A stretch of DNA of 57,702 nucleotides from the NCBI GenBank assembly GCA_002291925.1, contig DBAY01000015.1:1-57702 (forward strand), read 5' to 3'. Numbering within the stretch: position 1 is the stretch's first letter; each line of letters opens with the position of its first letter. A program made the translations under genes and the position numbers. The notes beneath the pieces were generated by a model, which worked only from the letters and a program-made list of their open reading frames with translations, was not told the origin of the DNA and did no database searches. The DNA comes from Alphaproteobacteria bacterium UBA998 (GTDB taxonomy: Bacteria > Pseudomonadota > Alphaproteobacteria > Rickettsiales > UBA998). Below, one piece after another: positions 33,991-42,931 of the stretch.

Positions 33991-34006
33991 GGCGAATGTT
34001 AAGTAT

Positions 34007-34022
34007 TTAAATAAAACTTAAC
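34007..34022 (+). promoter_or_regulatory. CtrA-type binding box upstream of the TonB receptor operon
   Basis: TTAA (34007-34010), exactly 7 nt, then TTAAC (34018-34022), the full consensus of the alphaproteobacterial cell-cycle regulator CtrA. A further TTAA sits at 33999, and GTTAAGT/ACTTAAC (33998-34004 and 34016-34022) form an inverted repeat. The operon's GTG start lies 43 nt downstream, compatible with a box near the -35 region. Confidence 0.6.
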
Positions 34023-34064
34023 CTTTGTGCTTCATAAACACAGGGCCCAACCAAGGTCCTGACC

Positions 34065-36041
34065 GTGCACAAAACAAGAAAAACACTCCCCGCGGCATTA
34101 CTTCTCGGCAGCCTGCTGAGCAGTGCCGCCCATGCCGCTTCCGACAAAGCCTTGCCGCTGTCCCTGCGCGAGCTGACGCAAATGGAGGTGACCTCCGTCT
34201 CACGCAAGGAGGAAAAGCTCTCCGACGCCGCCGCGGCCGTCTATGTGCTGACCAACGAGGATATCCGCCGCTCCGGCGCGACCAGCATCGTCGAGGCGCT
34301 GCGCATGGTGCCGGGCGTGCAGGTGGCGCGATCGGCCTCCGGCGAATGGGCGGTGAGCGCGCGCGGCTTTAACGACCAGTTCGCCAACAAGTTGCTGGTG
34401 CTGATTGACGGGCGTACGGTCTACACGCCCATTTTCTCCGGCGTCTACTGGGATATTCAGGACATGCTGCTCGACAATGTGGAGCGTGTGGAGGTCATCC
34501 GTGGCCCCGGCGCGACCATGTGGGGCTCCAATGCGGTGAATGGTGTCATCAACATCATCACGAAAAGCGCGGCGGAAACGCAGGGCGCGTTCACGCAGGG
34601 GCTGGTGGGCAGCGATGAATGGCAGGGCGGTCTGCGTTATGGCGGCACCTCCGGAGACAAGGTGCAGTACCGCGTTCACGCAAAACACCGTGATTACGAT
34701 TCGCTGCAGCGTGTGGGCGGCGATTCAGCCCGTGACAACTGGAGCATCACGCAGGGCGGCGTGCGCGTGGACATGCAGCCGACCAGCCGCGATGAAATCC
34801 AGCTCTTCAGCGATGCCTATGAAGGCAGCAAGAACCAGATTCAGCTCTTCCCGCGCATCCGCCCGCTGGGCATCAACGCCTTCGATAGCGACGTGGCGGC
34901 GAATGGCGGATACGCAATGGCGAAGTGGAAGCGCGAATGGAGCGAAGGCTCGCGCACCCAGCTGCAGAGCTATTACAATTACGACCGCCGCGTGGTGGGC
35001 CGCTTCGGCGAGCTGCGCGTGCAGACCTTCGATGCCGATTTCCAGCACGCGCTCACACTCGATGCCCGCAATGACCTCACCTGGGGCGCGGGCTACCGCG
35101 TCAATGCGGATGATCTGGAGAGCACCTTCTACAGCCGCTTCTCGCCCACCAGCCGCGTGGACAGACTGCTGAACGGCTTTGTGCAGGACAAATATGCCAT
35201 CCTGCCGGAAGAGCTGTTCCTTACCGTCGGCTCCAAGTTCGAGGAGAATAATTACACCGGCTTCGAATTCCAGCCGAGTGCACGCCTGTCGTGGCTGGCG
35301 GCGGAGAATACCACGCTGTGGACGGCCGTCTCGCGGGCGGTGCGTGTGCCAAGCCGTGCGCAGGACGATATCTCACTGGTCATCGCGCCGCTGCCCAACG
35401 GCAACGGATTTGCGCGGCTGACCGGTGACCGCGATGCGCCCGCCGAGGAATTGGTGGCTTACGAAACCGGCTTCCGCACCAGCCCTATGAACGACCTCTC
35501 GCTGGATGTGAGCCTGTTCTATAATGACTATGACCGCCTCGCCACCTCCACGCCGGGGCAACCGTTCCTTGATCCGAATTCGCCGTTTGGCCCGTATGGC
35601 GTCCTGCCCCTGTTGCCTCAGGCATCCGGCGAGGGCGAGGGCTATGGCGGCGAATTCGCGGTAAGCTGGCAGGCGCTGGATAACTGGAAACTGGATGCCG
35701 CCTACAGCTACCTCCAGATCCATCTGGACGGCTCTTCGCTGGTGAGCGTGGCAGGTTCCGCGCCGCAGCACCAGTTCAACGTCCGCTCGCACGTCAATCT
35801 CGACGAGCAGTGGGAATTCGACCAGATGCTCTATTACAATGACAACCTGCCCAGCGAGGATGTGGCCAACTACGTGAAGCTGGATTTGCGTGTGGGCTGG
35901 AAGCCGATGGACGGGGTGGAGTTCAGCCTCGTCGGCCAGAACCTGCTGGAGGACGCGCATCAGGAATTCTCACCCTTCCTCTACAGCGTCCCCACCGAAG
36001 TCGGACGCAGCGCCTATGGCAGTGTGACCCTCAGGTTCTGA
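34065..36041 (+). CDS. TonB-dependent outer-membrane receptor
   Basis: A 658-residue protein with a signal peptide (about 1-24), then the plug domain (SRKEEKLSDAAAAVYVLTNEDIRRSGATSIVEALRMVPGVQVAR; ARGFNDQFANKLLVLIDGRTVYTPIFSGVYWD; VERVEVIRGPGATMWGSNAVNGVINIITK) and a 22-strand barrel ending with an aromatic Phe (VTLRF). Substrate not predictable; plugs of this style occur in receptors beside YfiR-type genes. Translation starts at GTG with AAGG about 9 nt upstream. The stop overlaps the ATG of the YfiR-like gene by one base, so receptor, YfiR and kinase form one operon. Confidence 0.92.
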   Translation: MHKTRKTLPAALLLGSLLSSAAHAASDKALPLSLRELTQMEVTSVSRKEEKLSDAAAAVYVLTNEDIRRSGATSIVEALRMVPGVQVARSASGEWAVSARGFNDQFANKLLVLIDGRTVYTPIFSGVYWDIQDMLLDNVERVEVIRGPGATMWGSNAVNGVINIITKSAAETQGAFTQGLVGSDEWQGGLRYGGTSGDKVQYRVHAKHRDYDSLQRVGGDSARDNWSITQGGVRVDMQPTSRDEIQLFSDAYEGSKNQIQLFPRIRPLGINAFDSDVAANGGYAMAKWKREWSEGSRTQLQSYYNYDRRVVGRFGELRVQTFDADFQHALTLDARNDLTWGAGYRVNADDLESTFYSRFSPTSRVDRLLNGFVQDKYAILPEELFLTVGSKFEENNYTGFEFQPSARLSWLAAENTTLWTAVSRAVRVPSRAQDDISLVIAPLPNGNGFARLTGDRDAPAEELVAYETGFRTSPMNDLSLDVSLFYNDYDRLATSTPGQPFLDPNSPFGPYGVLPLLPQASGEGEGYGGEFAVSWQALDNWKLDAAYSYLQIHLDGSSLVSVAGSAPQHQFNVRSHVNLDEQWEFDQMLYYNDNLPSEDVANYVKLDLRVGWKPMDGVEFSLVGQNLLEDAHQEFSPFLYSVPTEVGRSAYGSVTLRF

Positions 36042-36619
36042 TGCTGGCCCGCCACCTGTACCCCCTGTTTCCTCTCGCGGCCCTGCTGGCACTGGCAGGC
36101 CCGCGTGAGGCACAGGCGCAGGACAAGGTGGTGCCTGCCGAAGAGGTGAAGGCCCAGATGCTGCTGAATTTCCCGCTGGTCATCGAGTGGCCCGCGGGAC
36201 ACCGGCCACCGGAAGCCCAGGTGCGTTTCTGCACGCTCGGCGAAGAAGACGACGTCTCGGATCAGATGAAGCAATTGCTGATGGGTGAGCTGGGCAGCCG
36301 CAACGTGCTGCAGCCCTCGGTATCGCCCGATCAGCTGGCCGCATGTGATGTGCTGTTCGTCTCGTCGCGGGCATGCGATTCTTTCCGCCGGTTGCGTGGC
36401 GATCTAGACCGGCTGCCGGTGCTCACCGTGGGCGAGGGATGGGCTTTCCTTAAGGCCGGGGGCATGATCAGCTTCGTGCCGCGCGTCAAGAAACTGGGCG
36501 TCTTCAGCCGGGAGACTGTCGGGTTCCAGGTCAATCCTTCGGCCATCCGCGCGCGCAATCTGGTGCTGGACCCCATGCTGCTCGAGATTGCCGACCGCAT
36601 CTTGGAGGAAGGCGCATGA
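36041..36619 (+). CDS. YfiR family periplasmic protein (DUF4154)
   Basis: A 192-residue protein with a signal peptide (cleavage near AQAQD, residue 25). Family pattern: an early KAQMLLNFPLVIEWPA strand-helix, FCTLGEED, DVLFVSSR, LPVLTVGEGWAFLKAGGMISFVPRVKKLGVF, and the closing FQVNPSAIRARNLVLDPMLLEIAD. In Pseudomonas and E. coli YfiR binds and silences the periplasmic domain of the diguanylate cyclase YfiN/DgcN. Here the next gene has a YfiN-like sensor part, overlapping by 4 nt, so this protein is likely its periplasmic inhibitor (inference). Confidence 0.85.
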   Translation: MLARHLYPLFPLAALLALAGPREAQAQDKVVPAEEVKAQMLLNFPLVIEWPAGHRPPEAQVRFCTLGEEDDVSDQMKQLLMGELGSRNVLQPSVSPDQLAACDVLFVSSRACDSFRRLRGDLDRLPVLTVGEGWAFLKAGGMISFVPRVKKLGVFSRETVGFQVNPSAIRARNLVLDPMLLEIADRILEEGA

Positions 36620-38139
36620 CCCAGCGGCTCCTCCTACTTTCTCTCAAACAGCGCGTGATTTTCCTGATGGTCGCCATCGCCGTGGTGACGGCGGCGCTGA
36701 CGGCAGCCAGTATCACCATCATCGATTTCTACAAGCTGCGCGACAATTTCCTTACCGAGCAGGAACTCACCGCCTCCATTACCGCTGAGCGCAACCGCTA
36801 CATCCTGAAATTCGGCCAGCGCGGCACGGCGGCGCAGAACCTTGAGATCTTCCGCATGCGCCCCACGGTAGAGATGGTGTGCATCTATGATGAACGCGGC
36901 GAAGTCTTCGCGCATTACCCCGCGCAGGCCAACGGGGACGGCATGACCTCTTCCGGCCATGCCTGTCCGTCCAGTCCGCGCCCGGGAAGCTATTTCGAGG
37001 AAACCTATTTGGAGACCTTCAAGCCCATTGAACTGAAGGGCGAGGTCGTGGGCGGTATCTACCTGCGCTCCAGCCTGTCCATTATCGATACCTATCTCAG
37101 CCGCCAGCTGATGACCATCCTTGGCGTGGTGGCGGTGGCGATTGCGGTGGCCTACGGGCTGGCATTACGGCTCCAGCGCAGCATCACCCAGCCCATCCTG
37201 ACGCTGGCCGATACGGCGCATAACATCTCTACCTATCGCGACTACTCCATCCGCGCCCCATTGCCGGGGCCGCGCAGCATGGCGCACTCTCGCGAGATTG
37301 CGACGCTGATCTCTGCCTTCAATGAGATGCTGGATGAGATCGAGGAGCGCAACCTGACGCTTCAGCGCAAGAATATCGAGCTGGACCGCGCCCGTGAGCT
37401 GGCGGAGACGGCCAACATGTCGAAATCCCGTTTCCTCGCCAGCATCTCCCACGAGCTGCGCACGCCGCTGAACGCCATCATCGGCTTCTCGTCGCTCATC
37501 CGCAGCCAGTTCTATGGGGCGATCAACCAGAAATACCTGGAATATGCCGAGGACATTCACGAGTCCGGCGTGCATCTGCTGGAGATCATCAATGACATCC
37601 TCGACCTCTCCAAGGCCGAGGCGGGCAAGCTGATCCTTGAGCTGGAGGAGTTCCATGTCGGCAAAGCCATCCGCAAGGTGCTGAGCATCCTCGGCGAGCG
37701 GGCGGAGAAGGGCGGTGTGAAGATCTTCGCCGATGTGCCGGACGATCTGCCCTACCTGATTGCCGACCATGTCCGCTTTATCCAGATCATGCTCAATATC
37801 GTTTCCAACGCGGTAAAGTTCACCGAACCGGGCGGGCGGGTGAGCATCGCCGTGCAGAGCCGTCCTATCACGGGGCAGCCCGGCCATGTGCAGTTTATTA
37901 TTACCGTCACCGACACGGGCATCGGCATGCGCCCGGAGGATATGGAGAAGGCATTGCAGAGTTTCGGGCAGGTGGATGGCGACCTTAATCGCCGCTACGA
38001 GGGCACGGGCCTTGGCTTGCCGCTGACCAAGAAGCTGGTCGAACTGCATGGCGGCAACCTTGTCATCGAAAGCGAGAAGGGCGTTGGCACCACCGTACAG
38101 GTGCGGCTCGTGTCTGACCCGGATTCGCTCAAAAAGTGA
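36616..38139 (+). CDS. CHASE8/HAMP sensor histidine kinase, YfiN-like input
   Basis: A 507-residue inner-membrane kinase. Helix 1 (about 14-36), a 120-residue periplasmic domain (40-163) of the CHASE8 kind (MVCIYDERGEVFAHYP...YLETFKPIELKGEVVGGIYLRSSL), helix 2 (166-184), HAMP with a DYSIRAP loop and FNEMLDEIEERNLTLQRKN, as in YfiN. The output differs: HisKA with phospho-acceptor H279 (ASISHELRTPLNAIIGF) and an HATPase with N394/N398, DTGIG (433-437) and GTGLG (463-467). There is no receiver domain and no response regulator nearby. Likely controlled by the YfiR-like protein upstream. Confidence 0.9.
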   Translation: MTQRLLLLSLKQRVIFLMVAIAVVTAALTAASITIIDFYKLRDNFLTEQELTASITAERNRYILKFGQRGTAAQNLEIFRMRPTVEMVCIYDERGEVFAHYPAQANGDGMTSSGHACPSSPRPGSYFEETYLETFKPIELKGEVVGGIYLRSSLSIIDTYLSRQLMTILGVVAVAIAVAYGLALRLQRSITQPILTLADTAHNISTYRDYSIRAPLPGPRSMAHSREIATLISAFNEMLDEIEERNLTLQRKNIELDRARELAETANMSKSRFLASISHELRTPLNAIIGFSSLIRSQFYGAINQKYLEYAEDIHESGVHLLEIINDILDLSKAEAGKLILELEEFHVGKAIRKVLSILGERAEKGGVKIFADVPDDLPYLIADHVRFIQIMLNIVSNAVKFTEPGGRVSIAVQSRPITGQPGHVQFIITVTDTGIGMRPEDMEKALQSFGQVDGDLNRRYEGTGLGLPLTKKLVELHGGNLVIESEKGVGTTVQVRLVSDPDSLKK

Positions 38140-38220
38140 CGGATAATTTTCTTTTATTTACGCAACTTTTACCTTTACGGGCTAATGCTAGGGCAAACGT
38201 CATTTTGCAGGGAGCTTTGC

Positions 38221-38685
38221 GTGCAAAAGCAGAAATATATTGAGACCATCCTTCTCATCGAGCGGATGCACCGCCGCTTTCTTGATGTCATCAAGACGGA
38301 ATTGGACCGCCTGAAGATTGACGACCTGAACAACGTTCAGACGCTGATTCTCTACAATATCAACTCCGAGGAGCTGACCATCGGCGAATTGACCAACCGT
38401 GGCTATTACCTCGGCTCCAACGTCTCCTACAACGTCAAGAAACTGGTGGAAAACGGCTACCTTGAACAGGAGCGCTCTGCCCACGACAAGCGCTCGGTGA
38501 AGGTGCGCCTGTCTCCCAAGGGTCTGGCTATTTGCGAGAAAATCGACGCGCTCTACGAAAAGCATGTCAGCGACCTTGGCAAGGCGGGCCCGGCCGAAGA
38601 AGCCATTGATATCACGAAAAAGACCCTGCTCGAGATGGAGCGCTACTGGAGCTCCTTCATGAACAGCCTGTATAAGCTGGTTTAA
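38221..38685 (+). CDS. MarR family winged-helix transcriptional regulator
   Basis: A 154-residue regulator. The winged helix is visible at about 45-120: LNNVQTLILYNINSEELTIGELTNRGYYLGSNVSYNVKKLVENGYLEQERSAHDKRSVKVRLSPKG, with the recognition helix and DKRS wing. Long flanking helices for dimerisation are rich in Lys/Glu. The start is GTG at 38221 because AGGGAG lies 6 nt upstream; the ATG at 38185 lacks a ribosome site. The pattern resembles the LdtR-type MarR regulators of Rhizobiales, but I am not certain. It follows the kinase gene by 81 nt and could have its own promoter. No DNA target site was identified. Confidence 0.85.
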   Translation: MQKQKYIETILLIERMHRRFLDVIKTELDRLKIDDLNNVQTLILYNINSEELTIGELTNRGYYLGSNVSYNVKKLVENGYLEQERSAHDKRSVKVRLSPKGLAICEKIDALYEKHVSDLGKAGPAEEAIDITKKTLLEMERYWSSFMNSLYKLV

Positions 38686-38710
38686 TCCCCCTCGCTCCGT
38701 TACGGACGGC

Positions 38711-38739
38711 TTGCGAAACCGGCCATCCTCTGGTAGCGT
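38711..38739 (+). promoter_or_regulatory. Possible sigma-70-type promoter before the TAXI gene
   Basis: TTGCGA (38711-38716), 17 bp, then TAGCGT (38734-38739), 35 nt before the ATG. The -10 match is poor, so this is only a candidate. Confidence 0.25.
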
Positions 38740-38773
38740 CCCTGCTTTCCGTGTTCATTTACTGGAGCTCAGG

Positions 38774-39760
38774 ATGCTGCCTTTGAAGGGTTTTTTCCGG
38801 TCTGTCTTTTTCCTCTCCCTCTTTGCCCTGGTGACAGCCGCCCCGCTGGCGCACGCTAAAGACGACGTGCAGATCATCATCGGCACGGCGGGCGTCACAG
38901 GCGTCTATTATCCGGTCGGCGGCACCATCTGCCGCTTCGTGGACATGAAATCGAAGGAGCATGGCATCAACTGCTTGGTCGAGTCCACCGGCGGCTCCAT
39001 CTCCAACATCAACGGCCTGCGTGATGGCGATATCCAGTTCGCCTTTGCCCAGTCCGACTGGCAGTACAACGCCTATCACGGCACCAGCGCCTTTGCCGAC
39101 CGCGGCGCTTTCACCGATCTGCGTTCCCTGTTCTCGCTGCACAGCGAGGCGCTGACGCTGGTGGCGCGCGCCGATGCGGGCATCCAGGTGCTGGATGATC
39201 TGAAAGGCAAGCGCGTCAATATCGGCAATCCCGGCTCCGGCATGCGCGCCACGATGGACGAGGTGATGCGCGCCAAGGGGTGGGACATGGGCGTGTTCAA
39301 ATCCGCCTCGCAATTCCGCGCCACCGAGCAGACCAAGAAACTCTGCGATAACGAGTTTGATGCCTTCGTGTTCGCCACCGGCCACCCGAACGGCTCGATT
39401 CAGGAAGTCACCTCCACCTGCGCCACCAAGATCATCAATATCGACGGCCCGGCCGTGGAGGGGCTGATTCAGGAATATCCCTATTACGCCCCGGCCGTCA
39501 TCCCTGGCGGCATGTATGCGGGCAATCCGCAGGACGTGCATACGTTCGGCGTGAAAGCGACGCTGGTGACCACCAAGGATGTGGATGAGAAACTTGTCTA
39601 TGAAGTGGTGAAGGCCGTGTTCGATAATTTCGACGACTTCAAGACCACGCACCCCATCCTCTCCACCCTCAACAAGCGCTCGATGATAGAGAACGGCCTG
39701 ACCGCGCCGCTGCATGAGGGGGCCAAGCGCTACTACCGCGAAGCCGGGCTGATTCAGTAA
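38774..39760 (+). CDS. TAXI family TRAP transporter solute-binding protein
   Basis: A 328-residue periplasmic protein with a signal peptide (about 1-27, LAHAKDD). The TAXI pattern is clear: IIGTAGVTGVYYPVGGTICRFVD, ESTGGSISNINGLRDGDIQFAFAQSDWQYNAYHG, LKGKRVNIGNPGSGMRATMDEVM, GHPNGSIQEV, and YYAPAVIPGGMYAGNPQDV. Substrates of such proteins include C4-dicarboxylates and glutamate-like compounds; none can be assigned here. No TRAP membrane subunits lie in the window, so the partner is elsewhere or absent. The start at 38774 has GGAG 6 nt upstream; a longer reading from 38711 would add a non-hydrophobic leader. The stop touches the stop of the convergent gene with no gap. Confidence 0.92.
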   Translation: MLPLKGFFRSVFFLSLFALVTAAPLAHAKDDVQIIIGTAGVTGVYYPVGGTICRFVDMKSKEHGINCLVESTGGSISNINGLRDGDIQFAFAQSDWQYNAYHGTSAFADRGAFTDLRSLFSLHSEALTLVARADAGIQVLDDLKGKRVNIGNPGSGMRATMDEVMRAKGWDMGVFKSASQFRATEQTKKLCDNEFDAFVFATGHPNGSIQEVTSTCATKIINIDGPAVEGLIQEYPYYAPAVIPGGMYAGNPQDVHTFGVKATLVTTKDVDEKLVYEVVKAVFDNFDDFKTTHPILSTLNKRSMIENGLTAPLHEGAKRYYREAGLIQ

Positions 39761-40771
39761 TCAGAAAGAGCGTTCCACCGCGAAACGGGCGGCTTCTTCC
39801 AGCGCCGCGCGCTCGGGTGTGGCCGGGAACAGGCGCAATTGCGCAATGGCGTCCTCCGCATAGGCATGCGCGCGCGCAAAGGTCGCCTGCAACGCGCCAT
39901 GCGCCTCGATGAGGCGTAGCGCCTCGTCAAGGTCCCCATCGCGCTGGTCGCCTTCCCCGAGCGTGCGCTCCCAGAAGGCTTTTTCTTCTGCGGTTCCGGC
40001 GCGGTGAGCGAGGATGACGGGCAGCGTGATTTTTCCCTCGCGGAAATCATCGCCTACGGCCTTGCCCAGCACGGCCTGCGAGGCGGCATAATCCAGCGCG
40101 TCATCCACCAGCTGAAACGCGATGCCGAGCGAGCGGCCGTAACGACCCAGCGCCTCGCACTCGGCTTGCGGCCGGTCGGTCATTAGCCCGCCGATGGCTG
40201 CCGCCGCGGAGAAAAGCGCGGCTGTCTTGGCGTCGATGATGCGGAGGTAATCCTCCTCGGACGTCGCCAGATCGCCCGCCGCCGCCATCTGCATCACCTC
40301 GCCCTGCGAAATGATGGCCGAGGTATCGGAGAGCAGGGCCAGGATGGGCAGCGAGCCATCGCGCACCATCAGCTGGAAGGCACGGGATAGCAGGAAATCA
40401 CCCACCAGCACACTCGCCTGGTTGCTCCAGATGGCGTTGGCGGTTTCATCGCCGCGCCGCAGCGTGCTCTCGTCCACCACATCGTCATGCAGCAATGTGG
40501 CGGTGTGCAGGAACTCCACGGCGGCGGCCAGCCCGATATGCCGCTCGCCCGCATAGCCGCAAAGCTGCGCGCAGGCCAGCACCAGCGAGGGCCGCAGACG
40601 CTTGCCGCCGGAGCGGATGATGTGCTGGGCGATTTGCTGGATCAGCGGCACGTCCTGATCGATCAGGTCCAGAATGCGCTGATTGACGCGCACCAGATTG
40701 TCCTGCACGAGGGCTTGCAGCGGTTGCAGCGAGGCAGGCGGCGAATCGGCGCGACGGGATGGCGTAAGCAT
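39761..40771 (-). CDS. ispB: Polyprenyl diphosphate synthase (octaprenyl type)
   Basis: Trans-prenyltransferase that extends FPP with IPP, giving the side chain of ubiquinone. A 336-residue protein with both aspartate-rich motifs: FARM in LLHDDVVDESTLRRG and SARM in FQLVDDALDYAAS, plus GGKRLRP. Chain length cannot be read reliably; octaprenyl or decaprenyl are the usual products. It is convergent with the TAXI gene and lies 27 nt after the last flagellar gene on the same strand. Confidence 0.9.
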   Translation of the reverse strand: MLTPSRRADSPPASLQPLQALVQDNLVRVNQRILDLIDQDVPLIQQIAQHIIRSGGKRLRPSLVLACAQLCGYAGERHIGLAAAVEFLHTATLLHDDVVDESTLRRGDETANAIWSNQASVLVGDFLLSRAFQLMVRDGSLPILALLSDTSAIISQGEVMQMAAAGDLATSEEDYLRIIDAKTAALFSAAAAIGGLMTDRPQAECEALGRYGRSLGIAFQLVDDALDYAASQAVLGKAVGDDFREGKITLPVILAHRAGTAEEKAFWERTLGEGDQRDGDLDEALRLIEAHGALQATFARAHAYAEDAIAQLRLFPATPERAALEEAARFAVERSF

Positions 40772-40798
40772 GGCCTCTATCTATCGCCCCGGCGGTTA

Positions 40799-42928
40799 TT
40801 AAACAACAATAGAATGCGGCGCCCCGGCAGGCGCGTCGCCCCCCACCGGCGGCGGCACGCAGGCCTTGGTGCCGTGGCGGAAGGTGAGGTTGCCCTGGAA
40901 GCCGCCCGTCTCGGCGGCTTGGTGATAAATGCGGCGAATTTCCTGCTCCATGGCGGGCTCCAGCGCCTGCTCACTGCGCACCACGAGATCGAATTGCAGC
41001 GTGGCAGCCCGTTTCACCAGCCCATCTAGCTGGAAGCGGCCGAAGGAGGAGAGGACGAAATCCACGAGGAAATGCTCGCCGCCCGCCTGATTGCGTTTCC
41101 CCTCCCTGGATTGGCGCTTGTAGTAAAGCCGCACCGGCTCGACATGTTGGCCCGCAAGAAAAGGGAAGGTGAGCGCATTCCAGCCCTGCGGCTCGCGCGC
41201 TTCCACGCTGGCCCCGCGCAGGGCGGTGAACTCCGCACCGAGGCGGGCCAGCAGATCGCCTGCCTTGGATTCAATCTCCTTCACGCGTGCGTCACCCAGC
41301 CAGCGCTTCACATCGCCGCCTTTGAGCGCGGAGAGCAGGAACAGGATGTCGCTCAGCGCCTGCCGGTTGGCGGCGGGAATCGCCGCGCCGCCCGTCTGCG
41401 GGGGCCATTGGCTCGCCAGCGCGGCCAGTGCCTCCATGGCGGGGAAAGTCCGGCACGCGGCACTCGCAGGCGCGGAGGCGGTTATGTCGTCGGTGATGTC
41501 CGGCGCCAGCACCTGCGTCAGGCGCGCCTGAAGCTGGGTGCCCGGAGGAAGCGCAGGCGTATTGAGCAGTTTCAGCGTACCGACCGGGGTCTGCAGGATC
41601 AGCTCATCCGGCCCCGTCTGGCCGATGACCATGGCGGAGAACACCGGCGTCGGGGGAGCCGCCGGCCGCATGATGGCCTCGGTGGGCGGCGAAGCCGGGG
41701 TGGGTGAGGGAGGTGCAAGAAAAGAGCGGGTTTTTGCAGCGACGACGCTAGGTAGTAAGGCGCTGTCCGCAGGATCATTCGGCACGGGTAGTGGCGCGCG
41801 GGGGGCGGCCTCGGATGCCAGTGGCGGGGATGCCGAAGGTGTGGTGGCCGTGGGTATTGGCGGCGCGGCAGTGGTGAGAGGTTGGGGTGACGCGCTGGGA
41901 GGTGTCGCCGTGGGCATTGGTGGGGCGCCGGTGGTCGGCGAGGAGGCGGGTAGGGGCGTCTGCGGGCCCATGCGCTGCTGATAGGCGGCCAACCCCTGCA
42001 TCAGGGGCGAAGGTGCAGGAGGCACAGGCGGCGCAGACGTTGCGCCGGTGGTTGGCAAGGCTACTCCGGTTGGAGCAGATACCATCCCCGGTGATGACGC
42101 GGTGGCAGTGGGCACGGGCGAGGGAGAAGAAGGCTGCGGAGTCGCTGTGCCAGTTGAAGGTTGGGGGAGCGGGGGCAAGGTGGCAGGAGAGGCCGCGCCC
42201 GAAGCCGCGCTGGGAAAGGTGACGCCCAGAATATCCAGCTGCAGGCGGCTGCCGATGACGGCGGGGCCCATGGCTTCCTGCAAAGGAAGCGCCAGCGGCG
42301 GCGCGGGCGGCGTAGGCGCAGCGCTTGCCGGCGTCGTTAGAGCTGCTGATGCGGGCGCTGTTGCCGGTGCCGCCGCCGCAGGGGCGGCGGGCATGTTGAC
42401 CGGCGCAGGCGGGAGCGGTGCGGGCTTGGTGAGCAGCACGGCCTCCACCCGCGCCGGGACGATATCGCCCGGCAGAATGGCGCTGGAGGCGGGGGCGCTG
42501 GGGCGCGCCGCGGCGCCGAGGTTGCTGGTGAGGACGCTGTCGTCAGCGTTGGCCGATTGCGCGGCGAGCTGCTCCAGGTATTTCGGCACCGATTTGCCGT
42601 CGATACTGACCAGACGGGTGAAGGCGTCATCCGCCCGCCGCTCCACTTGCACGGCCACCTCGATGCCGCGCTTGATGAAAATGTCCGTCTGCACGAACAA
42701 ATCGCCAACTTCCGTGCGGATGATGGTAGCTCCCTGTGGGCTGCGGCCATTCGCTATGCCGCGGAGAACGGTGCCCTCGGCCAAGTCGAGCGTGGGAGCA
42801 ACGATCTCACCGGAACTCGTGGGAGTGGAGGATGTGGCGCTGATCCCCAGCAGCGGGAAGAGGGAGCCCGTGATGTTGACTGAGCTGCTCACGGGAAGCC
42901 CCTCGCTAGTTCCTGTCAGTTGCAGCAC
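40799..42928 (-). CDS. Proline-rich FliK-like protein at the end of the flagellar cluster
   Basis: A 709-residue protein. Residues about 20-120 form a small ordered domain; about 160-440 are very Pro/Ala/Thr/Ser-rich, low-complexity; about 490-709 are globular (ALSDILFLLSALKGGDVKRWLGD, GWNALTFPFLAGQHVEPVRLYYKRQ, VDFVLSSFGRFQLDGLVKRAATLQFDLVVRSEQAL). A proline-rich ruler followed by a C-terminal domain that ends with a beta-rich part is the layout of flagellar hook-length control proteins (FliK); the C-terminal block has FliK_C-like character. Position directly after flhG fits. I call it FliK-like, not FliK. It begins with only 3 nt between it and flhG. Confidence 0.6.
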   Translation of the reverse strand: MLQLTGTSEGLPVSSSVNITGSLFPLLGISATSSTPTSSGEIVAPTLDLAEGTVLRGIANGRSPQGATIIRTEVGDLFVQTDIFIKRGIEVAVQVERRADDAFTRLVSIDGKSVPKYLEQLAAQSANADDSVLTSNLGAAARPSAPASSAILPGDIVPARVEAVLLTKPAPLPPAPVNMPAAPAAAAPATAPASAALTTPASAAPTPPAPPLALPLQEAMGPAVIGSRLQLDILGVTFPSAASGAASPATLPPLPQPSTGTATPQPSSPSPVPTATASSPGMVSAPTGVALPTTGATSAPPVPPAPSPLMQGLAAYQQRMGPQTPLPASSPTTGAPPMPTATPPSASPQPLTTAAPPIPTATTPSASPPLASEAAPRAPLPVPNDPADSALLPSVVAAKTRSFLAPPSPTPASPPTEAIMRPAAPPTPVFSAMVIGQTGPDELILQTPVGTLKLLNTPALPPGTQLQARLTQVLAPDITDDITASAPASAACRTFPAMEALAALASQWPPQTGGAAIPAANRQALSDILFLLSALKGGDVKRWLGDARVKEIESKAGDLLARLGAEFTALRGASVEAREPQGWNALTFPFLAGQHVEPVRLYYKRQSREGKRNQAGGEHFLVDFVLSSFGRFQLDGLVKRAATLQFDLVVRSEQALEPAMEQEIRRIYHQAAETGGFQGNLTFRHGTKACVPPPVGGDAPAGAPHSIVV

Positions 42929-42931
42929 ACA

